DNA from: SFWF01 sp045537915
GTDB lineage: Bacteria > Bacillota > Clostridia > Oscillospirales > Acutalibacteraceae
Reading direction: 5' to 3'
Assembly (NCBI GenBank): GCA_045537915.1
Contig: JAZSQK010000012.1
Span: forward strand, 1-64,000
Length of the DNA stretch: 64,000 nt
This document shows positions 16,694 to 25,285 of the stretch, piece by piece. Each line of letters begins with the position of its first letter. The stretch's first letter is position 1. The position numbers were made by a program, and so were the translations under genes. The notes beneath the pieces are model-generated. The model did no database searches. It was given only the letters and a program-made list of their open reading frames with translations, and was not told the origin of the DNA.

Positions 16694-18017
16694 TAAAATA
16701 TCAAACTTTTGCGCAGAAGTTTGTAATCAAATACGATGGAAAAAAACACATAAAGTTATCTTTAATGAAATTCAAAATCATTTAATGGAACAACGTGATG
16801 AATACATAGACTCGGGATATACAGAAGAGCAAGCTACAGAAAAAGCGATTAATGATTTTGGTGATGCGGCATATATCGGAACTGAATTAGATAGGATACA
16901 TAGGCCAAAAAATCAATTTATTTGCTTTACTATTTTAGGTATCCTATCGCTGATAGGAATATTGCTGCAAGTAGTTGTAATAGTTTCAGATAATGTATTT
17001 GCAAATCTCATCCCGCAGATACTTTCTTATGTGTTGGGTTTAGTTGTATTAATTGGAGCGTATTTTATCGATTTTACAATATTATCGAGATTTTCCGTTC
17101 ACCTTTATGCGTTGATTTTTTTGCTTTCAATAGCTTTGAACATTTTCCCAATTCCCAGTAGTTTTAGATACTATGTTGCATTGTTATATCCTTTTGCAAT
17201 TTCATGCTCTCTTTATTGTCTTAGGACAAAAGGGTATTGGGGAATTATAGTAACCACAATTTTGTCGCTAGTGTTACTTATATTTTCTTCTTTTACAGAG
17301 AATATGTTGGGCGTCTTTTTGTGTTTGTTTGAATCTTTAATAATAATTCCAGTTTCAATATTAAAGAAATGGTTCAAGGTCAAACGGAGTTTTGGAATAT
17401 TAATATGTGTTTGTCCGCTTATATTGACCCTAATCTTACTTTGCGTTATGCCGAGCACAAAAGAAGGACTCATAAATGTTTTAAGCTGCATTCAAATAGG
17501 AGAACATAGCGGTGCGGGATATATCCAAAATTTATTACGAGAAATAACTAACAACGCAAAATTAATAGGTTGTGGTGAGGCGTTACCAACCCCTTTTCCG
17601 GATATTTTTCATACTGACTATATATTGGCTTTCGTGTTGCACAACTATGGGTGGCTCGCCTTTGGTTTTGTGGTTGTATTGTTTTATATATTAATAATTA
17701 TTTGTTTCAAAGCGGCAACTAAACAAAAAAGCATATTAGGCGAGTTATTAGCTTGGACAATAATAGGAATTTTTACAATGCAAATAATCCTATATGTTTT
17801 ATCAAATCTTGGTATATTAAATTTGTCTTTATCTGTTTTGCCCTTCGTGTCATACGGCTCCGTTTCTAATTTAATTAATTTTGCAATGCTGGGAGTTCTT
17901 TTGTCGATATTTAGAAATGAGGAAATTATGGAAGATAAAATCACAAAACCTTTAATTACACGCCAAAAAATAAATTATATTATTTCAAAATTATCTTTTG
18001 AAGGGACAGATGAATAA
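16680..18017 (+). CDS. FtsW/RodA/SpoVE-like membrane protein with N-terminal permease-prefix domain
   Basis: 445 residues. The first ~75 form a soluble helical prefix with DSGYTEEQATEKAINDFGDA, typical of the permease-prefix/DUF1700 module found next to PadR regulators. After it come about ten transmembrane helices. The C-terminal part (HNYGWLAFGFVV, then LPFVSYGSVSNLINFAMLG) matches the SEDS family of FtsW, RodA and SpoVE. SEDS proteins polymerise or modify lipid II-based glycan strands. The start is TTG 16680, 8 bases after GGAGG, overlapping padR by 14 bases. The pairing with a regulator suggests an inducible, specialised cell-wall function and not the essential divisome copy. Confidence 0.8.
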   Translation: MQQDNKISNFCAEVCNQIRWKKTHKVIFNEIQNHLMEQRDEYIDSGYTEEQATEKAINDFGDAAYIGTELDRIHRPKNQFICFTILGILSLIGILLQVVVIVSDNVFANLIPQILSYVLGLVVLIGAYFIDFTILSRFSVHLYALIFLLSIALNIFPIPSSFRYYVALLYPFAISCSLYCLRTKGYWGIIVTTILSLVLLIFSSFTENMLGVFLCLFESLIIIPVSILKKWFKVKRSFGILICVCPLILTLILLCVMPSTKEGLINVLSCIQIGEHSGAGYIQNLLREITNNAKLIGCGEALPTPFPDIFHTDYILAFVLHNYGWLAFGFVVVLFYILIIICFKAATKQKSILGELLAWTIIGIFTMQIILYVLSNLGILNLSLSVLPFVSYGSVSNLINFAMLGVLLSIFRNEEIMEDKITKPLITRQKINYIISKLSFEGTDE

Positions 18018-18718
18018 TGAATAAACTGAAATACATTTTAATTTCAATTCCTTTTTATTTGATAGCAGTCTTTAGTATCGTGGTTTATCTAATCACAGAT
18101 ATTCATCCGAGAGTTGTGATAAGTCCAGAAGGCAGACTAGTGCTACTTGGAATATTCTGTATCTTTTTATATATTGGTGGCCGTATAATTTGTAAAGTGC
18201 CTGCTATAAATATAAATATAATTATGAAAATAACATTCTTTATATTTTTCGTGCTTTATTTATCATTGCTTCTAACCTTCACTTTGTTTGATCCAATGTT
18301 TGGTAGGAATGGGACTGTAAATTTTATTTTATCAGATAAAATGTTATTAAAAAACTACTTGGCCAACTCATTTAATATCATTCCTTTTGCTACCGTAATT
18401 GAATATGTAAAAGCTTTACTGGCACAAAGCATGAATCTATCAACTATAGTAACTAATTTGTTTGGCAATTTAATCGCCTTGGCTCCTATGGCTTTGTTTT
18501 TGCCAATGTTTATTAAGAAATGCGAAAATTTTAAACACTTTATAATTTTTACAGCAGGGATTGTTGTGCTAATAGAATTGCTTCAACTGATTTTTGTGAC
18601 CGGATCGTGTGATATCGATGATTTGATCCTTAATGTTGTAGGAGCATCCATAACATTCATTTTGTTAAGAACAAAACTGATTGGGAAGTTTATTAAAATA
18701 CTTATCCCTAGTATTTAG
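18017..18718 (+). CDS. VanZ-like family membrane protein
   Basis: 233 residues with about six hydrophobic helices. The conserved VanZ features are present: NSFNIIPFATVIEY (about residue 116), NLFGNLIALAPMALFLP (about 148), IELLQLIF (about 191) and CDIDDLILNVVGASI (about 205). VanZ itself raises teicoplanin resistance by an unknown route, and most homologues have no known function beyond the envelope. The ATG overlaps the stop of the FtsW-like gene by one base (TAATG). It is the last gene of the PadR-controlled operon and is followed by a terminator at 18748. Confidence 0.9.
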   Translation: MNKLKYILISIPFYLIAVFSIVVYLITDIHPRVVISPEGRLVLLGIFCIFLYIGGRIICKVPAININIIMKITFFIFFVLYLSLLLTFTLFDPMFGRNGTVNFILSDKMLLKNYLANSFNIIPFATVIEYVKALLAQSMNLSTIVTNLFGNLIALAPMALFLPMFIKKCENFKHFIIFTAGIVVLIELLQLIFVTGSCDIDDLILNVVGASITFILLRTKLIGKFIKILIPSI

Positions 18719-18747
18719 AAATAATAATAAACCTAAATTAGCAAATT

Positions 18748-18781
18748 CACGGCAGCCGGGTGCATCCTGCTGCCGTGTTTT
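18748..18781 (+). terminator. Intrinsic terminator of the padR operon
   Basis: CACGGCAG (18748-18755) pairs with CTGCCGTG (18770-18777), followed by four T. Confidence 0.82.
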
Positions 18782-18807
18782 GTAATACAATTAAGGAGGT
18801 GATGAAA

Positions 18808-19128
18808 ATGGGATACCGAATCATAGAATACGGCGGCGAAAAATACAAACTTACTCCTAAATGGTATAAGCAATATCTATCTGCGTTGGAACTTATGCGA
18901 AAAGTTAAAGAAACAAACATAGATGAGCTTGACGTTTCGGAGCTGGTAGATATTCGGGAGGTGAAAATTGATAGAAGCAAACCGCAATTAATACGGATTA
19001 TTAGTTACATTAATCAGGTAAAGAATCCGTATTGTTTCCGCGTTGGAAATTCAAAAGTGAGAGTTTCCTATGCCAACAAGGATGAATCTTTGAATGATTC
19101 ATTTGTTGCAATGTTATCACATTTATAA
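18808..19128 (+). CDS. Small DUF6870-like protein
   Basis: 106 residues, soluble. The C-terminal part (RIISYINQVKNPYCFRVG, then KVRVSYANKDESLND) resembles, from memory, DUF6870 proteins that are frequent on conjugative and other mobile elements of Firmicutes. Their function is unknown. ATG 18808 is used because AAGGAGGTGAT lies at proper spacing; ATG 18802 is too close. It stands alone just after the padR operon and before spoVT, and marks the right side of the accessory region. Confidence 0.65.
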   Translation: MGYRIIEYGGEKYKLTPKWYKQYLSALELMRKVKETNIDELDVSELVDIREVKIDRSKPQLIRIISYINQVKNPYCFRVGNSKVRVSYANKDESLNDSFVAMLSHL

Positions 19129-19335
19129 CAAGAAAAAATTAAAAACAAAAGTCCTATTATACATATTTTAATATTTTGCGATAACATCTTCTTTTCTCTA
19201 TAAAAAATTAAAAGCTTTGGAAATTACACTCATAATTTCCATGAAAAGTGTGATACTAACAAAGAACAAAAAAACAACGACTCGTCCCAGATAAGGACCT
19301 TGGCAGAGTGGTCATTGGAAAAACGCCGAAAACCC

Positions 19336-19366
19336 GCATAAAATAAGGCTTTGCGGCACATTTTTA
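19336..19366 (+). promoter_or_regulatory. Possible sigma-G promoter of spoVT
   Basis: GCATA (19336-19340) fits a sigma-G -35 (GnATR). An 18-base gap leads to CATTTTTA (19359-19366), close to the CATnnTA -10. Initiation would fall some 20 bases before the ATG. The match is imperfect; it is suggested because spoVT is a forespore gene in Bacillus. Confidence 0.3.
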
Positions 19367-19391
19367 GAGTAGAGAAAAGGAGTAGAAATAT

Positions 19392-19931
19392 ATGAAAGCA
19401 ACAGGAATAGTTCGTAGAATAGACGACCTTGGTCGTGTGGTTATTCCGAAAGAAATTAGAAGAACGATGAGAATCCGAGAAGGAGATCCGCTTGAGATAT
19501 ACACCGGCTCGTCGGGGGAGGTTGTTTTTCGCAAATATTCTCCGATAGGGGAGCTGTCGGGGGTGTCTGCGCAATATGCCGATGCGGCGGCACAGGCAAC
19601 CAAGCTCGGCTTTGTTATTACCGACAGGGACCACTGCATTTCGGCGGCGGGCATTTCAAAGAGGGAGATAGTTGACAAGGAGATTTCTCCCGAGCTTGAG
19701 CGGCTTATGGAGGACCGAAAGCCTTACATCTACCAGTCGGGCGACTCTAAAGTTCCGGTTGTTGCAGACCTTTCACATAATATACTTGCGGCATTTCCCA
19801 TAATCTCTTCGGGCGACCTTTGCGGCAGCGTTCTGCTTATTCCCTCGGCAGCCCAGACAGATGCACAGGAATCAGATTTATGTCTTGCAAGGGTTGCCGC
19901 TTCATTTTTGGGAAAACAACTGGAAAACTAA
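19392..19931 (+). CDS. spoVT: Stage V sporulation protein T, AbrB-family regulator
   Basis: 179 residues, the usual length. The N-terminal AbrB swapped-hairpin DNA-binding domain (MKATGIVRRIDDLGRVVIPK, residues 1-20, through about 50) is joined to a C-terminal GAF-like sensor domain (about 60-178). In Bacillus, SpoVT is a forespore regulator of sigma-G genes needed for normal spore coats and germination. The start has RBS AAAAGGAG. The gene stands alone ahead of the rimP operon promoter. Two truncated copies of its 5' end lie at 11102 and 12012, so this locus appears to have been a repeated site of insertion or duplication. Confidence 0.93.
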   Translation: MKATGIVRRIDDLGRVVIPKEIRRTMRIREGDPLEIYTGSSGEVVFRKYSPIGELSGVSAQYADAAAQATKLGFVITDRDHCISAAGISKREIVDKEISPELERLMEDRKPYIYQSGDSKVPVVADLSHNILAAFPIISSGDLCGSVLLIPSAAQTDAQESDLCLARVAASFLGKQLEN

Positions 19932-19937
19932 AAGTGC

Positions 19938-19966
19938 TTGACAAAATTATTATTATAAGGTATACT
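19938..19966 (+). promoter_or_regulatory. Promoter of the rimP-nusA-infB operon
   Basis: TTGACA (19938-19943), a 17-base spacer and TATACT (19961-19966): near-consensus sigma-A. It starts the large translation operon that runs to ribF. Confidence 0.88.
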
Positions 19967-19982
19967 TTGAGGGTAAGATATT

Positions 19983-20024
19983 GACAAAAAGGAGAGTGGG
20001 GCAACCCGCTCTTCACTTTTTGTC
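19983..20024 (+). ncRNA. Structured rimP leader element
   Basis: The outer stem GACAAAAAG/CTTTTTGTC (9 bp, 19983-19991 with 20016-20024) encloses an inner hairpin with GAGAGTGGG, a GCAA loop and CCCGCTCTT. It sits between promoter and rimP RBS, where Firmicutes commonly carry a conserved rimP leader hairpin. It may be an attenuator or a binding site for a translation-linked regulator; the ligand is unknown. Confidence 0.65.
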
Positions 20025-20054
20025 TGAAAGATTTTTGAAAAAGGAGCGATGCAG

Positions 20055-20516
20055 ATGGCTTCTCCCATAGCCGAAAAGGTCTTTGGAATTATAAAGGACA
20101 CGGTCCAGGCGCAGGGGGTTTCTCTCTGGGATGTGAAATATGTCAAAGAGGGAGCTTCATATTATTTAAGGGTTATACTCGACAGTGAAGAGGGCATTTC
20201 GATTGATGACTGCACCAACGTGCACCACGCAATTGACCCTGTGCTTGACGAGGCAGATCCGATAAAGGATTCCTACTATCTGGAGGTTTGCTCTCCCGGT
20301 CTTGAGAGGGAGCTGACCCGACCCGAGCATTTTGAGGCCTTTGCGGGAGAAAAGGTAAAGCTCAAGCTTTACAAGGCGCTAAACGGCTCAAAGGAACTCA
20401 AGGGAAAGCTTGTTTCGTTTGACGGTAAAGAAATTGTAATTGAAGCGGCAGATGAAGAAATAACACTCGAAAAGAGCACCTTTTCTTCCTGCAGACTTGA
20501 TGATATTGATTTTTAA
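20055..20516 (+). CDS. rimP: Ribosome maturation factor RimP
   Basis: 153 residues, the normal length. The N-terminal alpha/beta domain has the family signature VSLWDVKYVKEG and ISIDDCTNVHHAIDPVLDE, then YYLEVCSPGLERELTRPEHFEAF. The C-terminal Sm-like barrel covers about residues 90-153. RimP assists late 30S subunit assembly. ATG 20055 is preferred, 8 bases after AAGGAG; ATG 20049 is too close. It is the first gene of the rimP-nusA-ylxR-ylxQ-infB operon, with a leader hairpin upstream. Confidence 0.95.
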   Translation: MASPIAEKVFGIIKDTVQAQGVSLWDVKYVKEGASYYLRVILDSEEGISIDDCTNVHHAIDPVLDEADPIKDSYYLEVCSPGLERELTRPEHFEAFAGEKVKLKLYKALNGSKELKGKLVSFDGKEIVIEAADEEITLEKSTFSSCRLDDIDF

Positions 20517-20535
20517 TTTGGAGGTAAAAAGGAAA

Positions 20536-21615
20536 ATGGCTAAGGCAAAATCAGTAAAAAATCAGAACAAGGAATTTTTTGAAGCACTTGCATTTATGGA
20601 GCAGGAGAAGGGAATTCCTGCCGAGTATATCGCCGAGAAGATTTCTTCGGCTATCGTGGTAGCGCTCCGCAAGGACTACGGTACCACAGAAAACATAATC
20701 TGCACAATCGACACAGATAAGCAGATATTCAAGGTAGTTCTCCGCAAGGATATTGTTGACGAGGTTGAGGATCCGAGAATCCAGATTCTTCGTGACGAGG
20801 CAAAGGCGCAGTACAAGGCAAAGGCCGATGATGAATTTGTCGAGATTGAGATGGACACACGCCAGTTCGGCAGAATTGTTGCCCAGACCGCAAAGCATGT
20901 TATCCGTCAGGGCATACGTGATGTTGAGCGCAGCCAGTCGCTTTCGGAATTCCAGTCGCACAACCGTGAGCTTCTTACCGCAGTTATCGAGCGTATCGAC
21001 CCCAAGACAGGAAATGCTGCGGTTACAATCGGCAAAAACGAAGCCACACTTCCCAAGCTCGAACAGGTTCCCGACGAGGAGCTTCGTGAGGGGGATCACG
21101 TAAAGGTTTATGTGGTAGACGTTAAGGAAACCGAAAAGGGTCCCAAGGTAATGCTTTCCCGCACACACCCCGGTCTAGTAAAGCGACTGTTTGAAACCGA
21201 GGTTCCCGAAATTTTTGACGGCACCATTGAGATAAAGAGTGTTTCCCGTCAGGCAGGCTCCAGAACAAAACTTGCCGTTTGGTCTGCAAACAGCGAGATA
21301 GACGCTGTCGGCGCTTGTATCGGACCGAGAGGCGCCCGTGTAAACACCATTGTTGAAGAACTTAAGGGCGAGAAGATTGATATTGTAAAATATTCAGACG
21401 ACCCCGTTGCCTTTATCAGCGAGGCTCTTTCTCCCTCAAAGGTTCTCTCGGTTGAGATAATTTCCGAGGAGCCCAAGGTCTGCAAGGTAACCGTTCCCGA
21501 TTCCCAGTTATCTCTTGCTATCGGAAACAAGGGACAGAATGTTCGCCTTGCTGCAAAGCTTACGGGCTGGAAGATTGATATCCGTCCCGAAAGCGGCTTC
21601 TACGGAGAGGAATAA
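20536..21615 (+). CDS. nusA: Transcription termination/antitermination factor NusA
   Basis: 360 residues. The domain order is NusA N-terminal RNA-polymerase-binding domain (1-125), S1 (about 130-200, including GDHVKVYVVDVK), then KH1 and KH2 (about 225-350, with the GPRGAR and GNKGQN loops). The C-terminal acidic repeats of proteobacterial NusA are absent, as usual in Firmicutes. ATG 20536 follows GGAGGTAAAAAGG; in-frame upstream starts lie in the rimP end. NusA modulates pausing, termination and rRNA antitermination. Confidence 0.96.
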   Translation: MAKAKSVKNQNKEFFEALAFMEQEKGIPAEYIAEKISSAIVVALRKDYGTTENIICTIDTDKQIFKVVLRKDIVDEVEDPRIQILRDEAKAQYKAKADDEFVEIEMDTRQFGRIVAQTAKHVIRQGIRDVERSQSLSEFQSHNRELLTAVIERIDPKTGNAAVTIGKNEATLPKLEQVPDEELREGDHVKVYVVDVKETEKGPKVMLSRTHPGLVKRLFETEVPEIFDGTIEIKSVSRQAGSRTKLAVWSANSEIDAVGACIGPRGARVNTIVEELKGEKIDIVKYSDDPVAFISEALSPSKVLSVEIISEEPKVCKVTVPDSQLSLAIGNKGQNVRLAAKLTGWKIDIRPESGFYGEE

Positions 21616-21639
21616 AGAGTAAAAAAGGAGGTAAACGCC

Positions 21640-21903
21640 GTGAAGGAAAGAAAAATACCCACCAGAATGTGCACAGGGTGCTGTGAGATGAAGCCGAAGT
21701 CAGAGCTTGTTAGGATAGTCCGCAGTCCCGAGGGGGATATTTCACTCGACCTTACGGGCAGAAAAAACGGCAGAGGAGCCTATATTTGCAAGGCATCAGC
21801 CTGTTTTGATAAGGCCCTGAAGAAAAAGGCCTTCGAGAGAGCCTTCGGCGAAAAGCTTCCCGAGCAACTGGCAACGAGTATCAGAGAGGAGATAGACACT
21901 TGA
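21640..21903 (+). CDS. ylxR: YlxR/RnpM (DUF448) RNA-binding protein
   Basis: 87 residues with the YlxR signature IPTRMCTGCCEMKPKSELVR (residues 5-24) and GRKNGRGAYICKA (about 47-59). In Bacillus this protein (RnpM) binds and modulates RNase P RNA. GTG start 21640 follows AAAAAGGAGG at good spacing. Its stop overlaps the TTG start of ylxQ by 4 bases (TTGA). The position between nusA and the L7Ae-like gene is the conserved Firmicutes order. Confidence 0.93.
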   Translation: MKERKIPTRMCTGCCEMKPKSELVRIVRSPEGDISLDLTGRKNGRGAYICKASACFDKALKKKAFERAFGEKLPEQLATSIREEIDT

Positions 21904-22247
21904 GTGACGGTGCACTGACCCTGATACAGTTTGCGGCAAAGGCAGGAAAGCTGTCCTACGGTAGCCACGCTACCGAGTGGTCGATTGACAGAGGAAAAGC
22001 AAGGCTTGTCGTAGTTGCTAACGATATATCACAAAAAAGTCTTAAGGAATTCAGGTTTAAAGCCGAAAAAAAAGAAATTCCCGTAATTTTGCTAAACCAA
22101 ACCGATTCTGCCCGGCTTTCCTGCGCGATTGGGAAAAGATGCGGAATAATAGCCGTGAATGACGGCCCGTTTGCAAAGGCAATAACCGAGCGAAACGCTC
22201 AGAATAAAGCTGATTTAGGAGGGACTGCCCATGATGGAGAAATATAA
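21900..22247 (+). CDS. ylxQ: L7Ae-like ribosomal protein YlxQ
   Basis: 115 residues of the L7Ae/L30e/Gadd45 fold, which binds kink-turn RNA. It begins at TTG 21900, overlapping ylxR, with the L7Ae core AAKAGKLSYGSHAT (about residues 9-22) and a LVVVANDIS strand. The C-terminal end overlaps the infB start by 17 bases. Its presence between ylxR and infB is standard for Firmicutes; the cellular role is not well established. Confidence 0.9.
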   Translation: MSDGALTLIQFAAKAGKLSYGSHATEWSIDRGKARLVVVANDISQKSLKEFRFKAEKKEIPVILLNQTDSARLSCAIGKRCGIIAVNDGPFAKAITERNAQNKADLGGTAHDGEI

Positions 22248-24771
22248 GGTAAGCGCAGCGGCAGCTGATTTAGGAATAAGCTCAAAGGATGTTATAGCAG
22301 TCATAAAGGAGCACACAGGCGCAGAGAAGAAGACCGGTACCGTTTTGACTGCAGAGGAGGTCAGCATACTTTTTAATGCTTTGACACTCAAATATGCCGT
22401 AAAGAGCTTTGACGATTACTTTGCTACGGGAGATACCGCCCGTGAGGAAGAGGAGAAGGCAAGACAGGCCGAGAAGGATAGAAAACTCGCAAGTCAGATG
22501 GCTATACTCGAGCAACTCAAAGCGGCTCAGGAGGCTGAAATGGCGGCTAAAAAGGCAGCCAAGGAGGCCGAAAAGAAGGCGGCCGAGCCCAAGGCAGAGC
22601 CAAAGGTCGAGGAGAAGAAGCCTGTAGAAAAAAAGGAAGAAAAGCCTGCAAAGAAGACCGAGGAGAAAAAGGTCGAGAAGGCAGAAAAGACAGAAAAGAC
22701 AGAGCAAAAGCCTGTCGAGCACAAGCCCTCTGACCCCAAGCCCTTTACCGCTCGTAAAAAGGAAGAAAAACCGGCGGGAGAGGCTCCAAAGCGTGGCCCT
22801 GCCGAAATGCGCACGGTCGACACAAGATTTTCCAATATCGATATGGAAAAGTTCAACGAGAAGTATGAAAACATCGCTCCTGCAAACTCTATGCACGACA
22901 ATGTACAGAGAAAGCAGAAGATTAACCAGAAATCCCAGAACTATCGCCGTCAGGAGAAATCCAAGAAGGAGCTTGAGGCTGAAAAGATGCGCAAGATGCA
23001 GCTTGAGCGCATAAAGAAAACTCCTATTACCGTAACCGTCGGCGATGAGATTACTGTCGGCGAGCTTGCGGCAGCTATGAAGAAAACCGCAGCCGAGGTT
23101 ATCAAGGAGCTTATGAAGCTCGGTATGCTCGCATCGGTCAACCAGACCATCGACTATGATACCGCAGAAATCGTTGTAACCGAAATGGGCGCAAGGATAG
23201 AACGTGCGGTTGTAGTTACAATCGAAGAGCAGATTATGGATGAAACCGAGGACACCGCAGAGAATCTTCTCCCAAGGAGCCCTGTTGTTGTCGTTATGGG
23301 ACACGTTGACCACGGTAAGACCTCTCTGCTTGACGCTATAAGAAACACCGCCGTTACCGATACCGAGGCAGGTGGAATCACTCAGCACATCGGCGCTTAC
23401 AGGGTAAACTGCAAGGGACAGGATATCACCTTCCTTGACACCCCCGGTCACGCCGCATTTACCTCAATGCGTCAGAGAGGCGCAATGGCAACCGATATCG
23501 CTATTCTTGTCGTTGCTGCCGATGACGGTATTATGCCCCAGACCATTGAGGCTATAAACCACGCTAAAGCCGCCGAGGTTCAGATAATTGTCGCTATAAA
23601 CAAGATGGATAAGCCCGAGGCTAATCCCGACAGAATTAAGCAGCAGCTTACCGAGCACTCTCTCGTTCCTGAGGAATGGGGCGGAGATGTTATCTGTGTT
23701 CCCGTATCGGCTAAAACACACGAGGGAATTGATACCCTTCTTGAAAATGTATTGCTCGTTGCCGAAATGCAGGAGCTTAAGGCCAACCCCAACCGTCGTG
23801 CAAAGGGAGTTGTAATTGAGGCTCGTCTTGATAAGGGAAGAGGACCTATCGCTACACTTCTCGTTCAGAACGGTACACTCAAGAGCGGAGATATTATAGT
23901 TGCGGGTACCGCCGTAGGCCGTGTCCGTGTTATGACCAACGAAAAGGGCCAGAAGCTTAAAGAGGCAGGACCTTCGGTTCCTGTTGAGATAGCAGGTCTT
24001 GCCGAGGTTCCCACAGCGGGAGACACCTTTGACGCCGTTTCTGACGAGCGTCTTGCTCGTGAGCTTGTCGAGCAGAGAAAGCAGAAGATTAAGGATGAAA
24101 TCTGGAATTCTGCCCAGAAGGTCACCCTTGACAATCTCTTTGATAAGCTTGGAGAGGGCGGACTCAAGGAGCTTAACATTATCGTTAAGGCCGACGTTCA
24201 GGGCTCGGTTGAAGCGGTAAAGCAGTCGCTTGAAAAGCTTTCTAACGATGAGGTTCGTGTAAAGGTAATCCACGGAGCAGTCGGCGGTATCAACGATACC
24301 GACGTTATGCTTGCACAGACCTCGGGCGCTATAATTGTAGGATTTAATGTCCGTCCCGATGCAGTAGCAAAGGCAGCCGCCGAGAAGGACGGAGTAGATA
24401 TGCGTCTTTACAGGGTTATCTACGACGCTATCGAGGAGATTGAGGCCGCTATGAAGGGTATGCTCGCACCCAAATACAGAGATGTCGATATGGGCTCTAT
24501 CGAGGTTCGTTCGACCTTCAAGATTTCGGGTGTCGGCACCATCGCAGGCTGCTATGTAACCGACGGTAAGGTCACAAGGGCTTGTCAGATACGTGTCGTT
24601 CGTGACGGAATTGTTGTTGCCGAGGATAAGATTGATTCCTTAAAGCGTTTCAAGGACGATGTCAAGGAGGTAGCACAGGGCTATGAATGCGGTATCGGAC
24701 TTGAGAAGTTTGCCGATATCAAAGAAGGAGATATACTCGAAGCCTTCATCATCGAGGAATACCGTGATTAA
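22231..24771 (+). CDS. infB: Translation initiation factor IF-2
   Basis: 846 residues. The N-terminal IF2_N motif (residues 1-50) is followed by a long Lys/Glu/Pro-rich linker (about 70-200) and a second IF2_N (about 265-320). The GTPase domain has GHVDHGKTS (about 358), DTPGH, NKMD and SAK, then the C-terminal domains that hold initiator tRNA. Starts at ATG 22231 and ATG 22234 are both possible behind TTAGGAGGG. IF-2 places fMet-tRNA on the 30S subunit. It is the largest gene of the operon, and an antisense frame inside it is a codon-bias artefact. Confidence 0.97.
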   Translation: MMEKYKVSAAAADLGISSKDVIAVIKEHTGAEKKTGTVLTAEEVSILFNALTLKYAVKSFDDYFATGDTAREEEEKARQAEKDRKLASQMAILEQLKAAQEAEMAAKKAAKEAEKKAAEPKAEPKVEEKKPVEKKEEKPAKKTEEKKVEKAEKTEKTEQKPVEHKPSDPKPFTARKKEEKPAGEAPKRGPAEMRTVDTRFSNIDMEKFNEKYENIAPANSMHDNVQRKQKINQKSQNYRRQEKSKKELEAEKMRKMQLERIKKTPITVTVGDEITVGELAAAMKKTAAEVIKELMKLGMLASVNQTIDYDTAEIVVTEMGARIERAVVVTIEEQIMDETEDTAENLLPRSPVVVVMGHVDHGKTSLLDAIRNTAVTDTEAGGITQHIGAYRVNCKGQDITFLDTPGHAAFTSMRQRGAMATDIAILVVAADDGIMPQTIEAINHAKAAEVQIIVAINKMDKPEANPDRIKQQLTEHSLVPEEWGGDVICVPVSAKTHEGIDTLLENVLLVAEMQELKANPNRRAKGVVIEARLDKGRGPIATLLVQNGTLKSGDIIVAGTAVGRVRVMTNEKGQKLKEAGPSVPVEIAGLAEVPTAGDTFDAVSDERLARELVEQRKQKIKDEIWNSAQKVTLDNLFDKLGEGGLKELNIIVKADVQGSVEAVKQSLEKLSNDEVRVKVIHGAVGGINDTDVMLAQTSGAIIVGFNVRPDAVAKAAAEKDGVDMRLYRVIYDAIEEIEAAMKGMLAPKYRDVDMGSIEVRSTFKISGVGTIAGCYVTDGKVTRACQIRVVRDGIVVAEDKIDSLKRFKDDVKEVAQGYECGIGLEKFADIKEGDILEAFIIEEYRD

Positions 24772-24925
24772 CTTATAATTTTCCGTCTGACATTGTCGGC
24801 GGCGCTCGAAATATACTCGATATGTCTTCGCACCGCCGCCTTCTTCAGTAGAAAAATTCTCACGTTAATACAGTTGCCGTATAGTGTTGCTCTGCGGCAG
24901 GAAATTTTAAAATTTGGAGGATAAT

Positions 24926-25285
24926 ATGGCAGGATTTAAAATTAACCGTGTCACCTCAGATATAAAACTTGCTCTCTCGGATATCTTGCGTGAGATAAAG
25001 GACCCGAGGGTATCCAAGCTGCTCAGCATCGTTAAGCTCGATGTTTCGGGCGATATGTCCTATGCCACCGTTTATGTCAGCGCCATTGAGGGCAAGGAAA
25101 AGACGGTAGAGAGCGTCAAGGCATTAAAAAATGCGGCGGGTTTTGTCCGCAGAGAGCTTGGAAGCAGACTCAAGCTTCGCAAGGTGCCCGAGCTTCGCTT
25201 TATTGCCGATGATTCGATTGAAATCAGCGCAAACATTTCCCGCATCGTTAACTCCTTTGAAGGAGAGGATAAAGATGGAGAATAA
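24926..25285 (+). CDS. rbfA: Ribosome-binding factor A
   Basis: 119 residues with a single KH-like domain. Family signatures are seen: DILREIKDPRVSKLLSIV (about residues 18-35), ATVYVSA, and LRKVPELRFIADDSIE near the C terminus. RbfA helps process the 16S 5' end and matures 30S subunits. ATG 24926 is chosen behind TTTGGAGGA; the in-frame TTG at 24914 precedes the RBS. A 150-base gap after infB holds a GC-rich hairpin (about 24799-24840), and the gene overlaps nrnA by 11 bases. Confidence 0.95.
   Translation: MAGFKINRVTSDIKLALSDILREIKDPRVSKLLSIVKLDVSGDMSYATVYVSAIEGKEKTVESVKALKNAAGFVRRELGSRLKLRKVPELRFIADDSIEISANISRIVNSFEGEDKDGE

Noticed and set aside
22282..23451. Long antisense open frame inside infB
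   Set aside because: It arises from the codon bias of infB on the other strand; there is no RBS, and infB is certain.
23464..24273. Minus-strand frame within infB
   Set aside because: Same antisense shadow as above, with low-complexity Leu-rich translation.
24772..24925. Riboswitch between infB and rbfA
   Set aside because: Only a simple GC-rich hairpin at about 24799-24840 is visible, without recognisable aptamer motifs.
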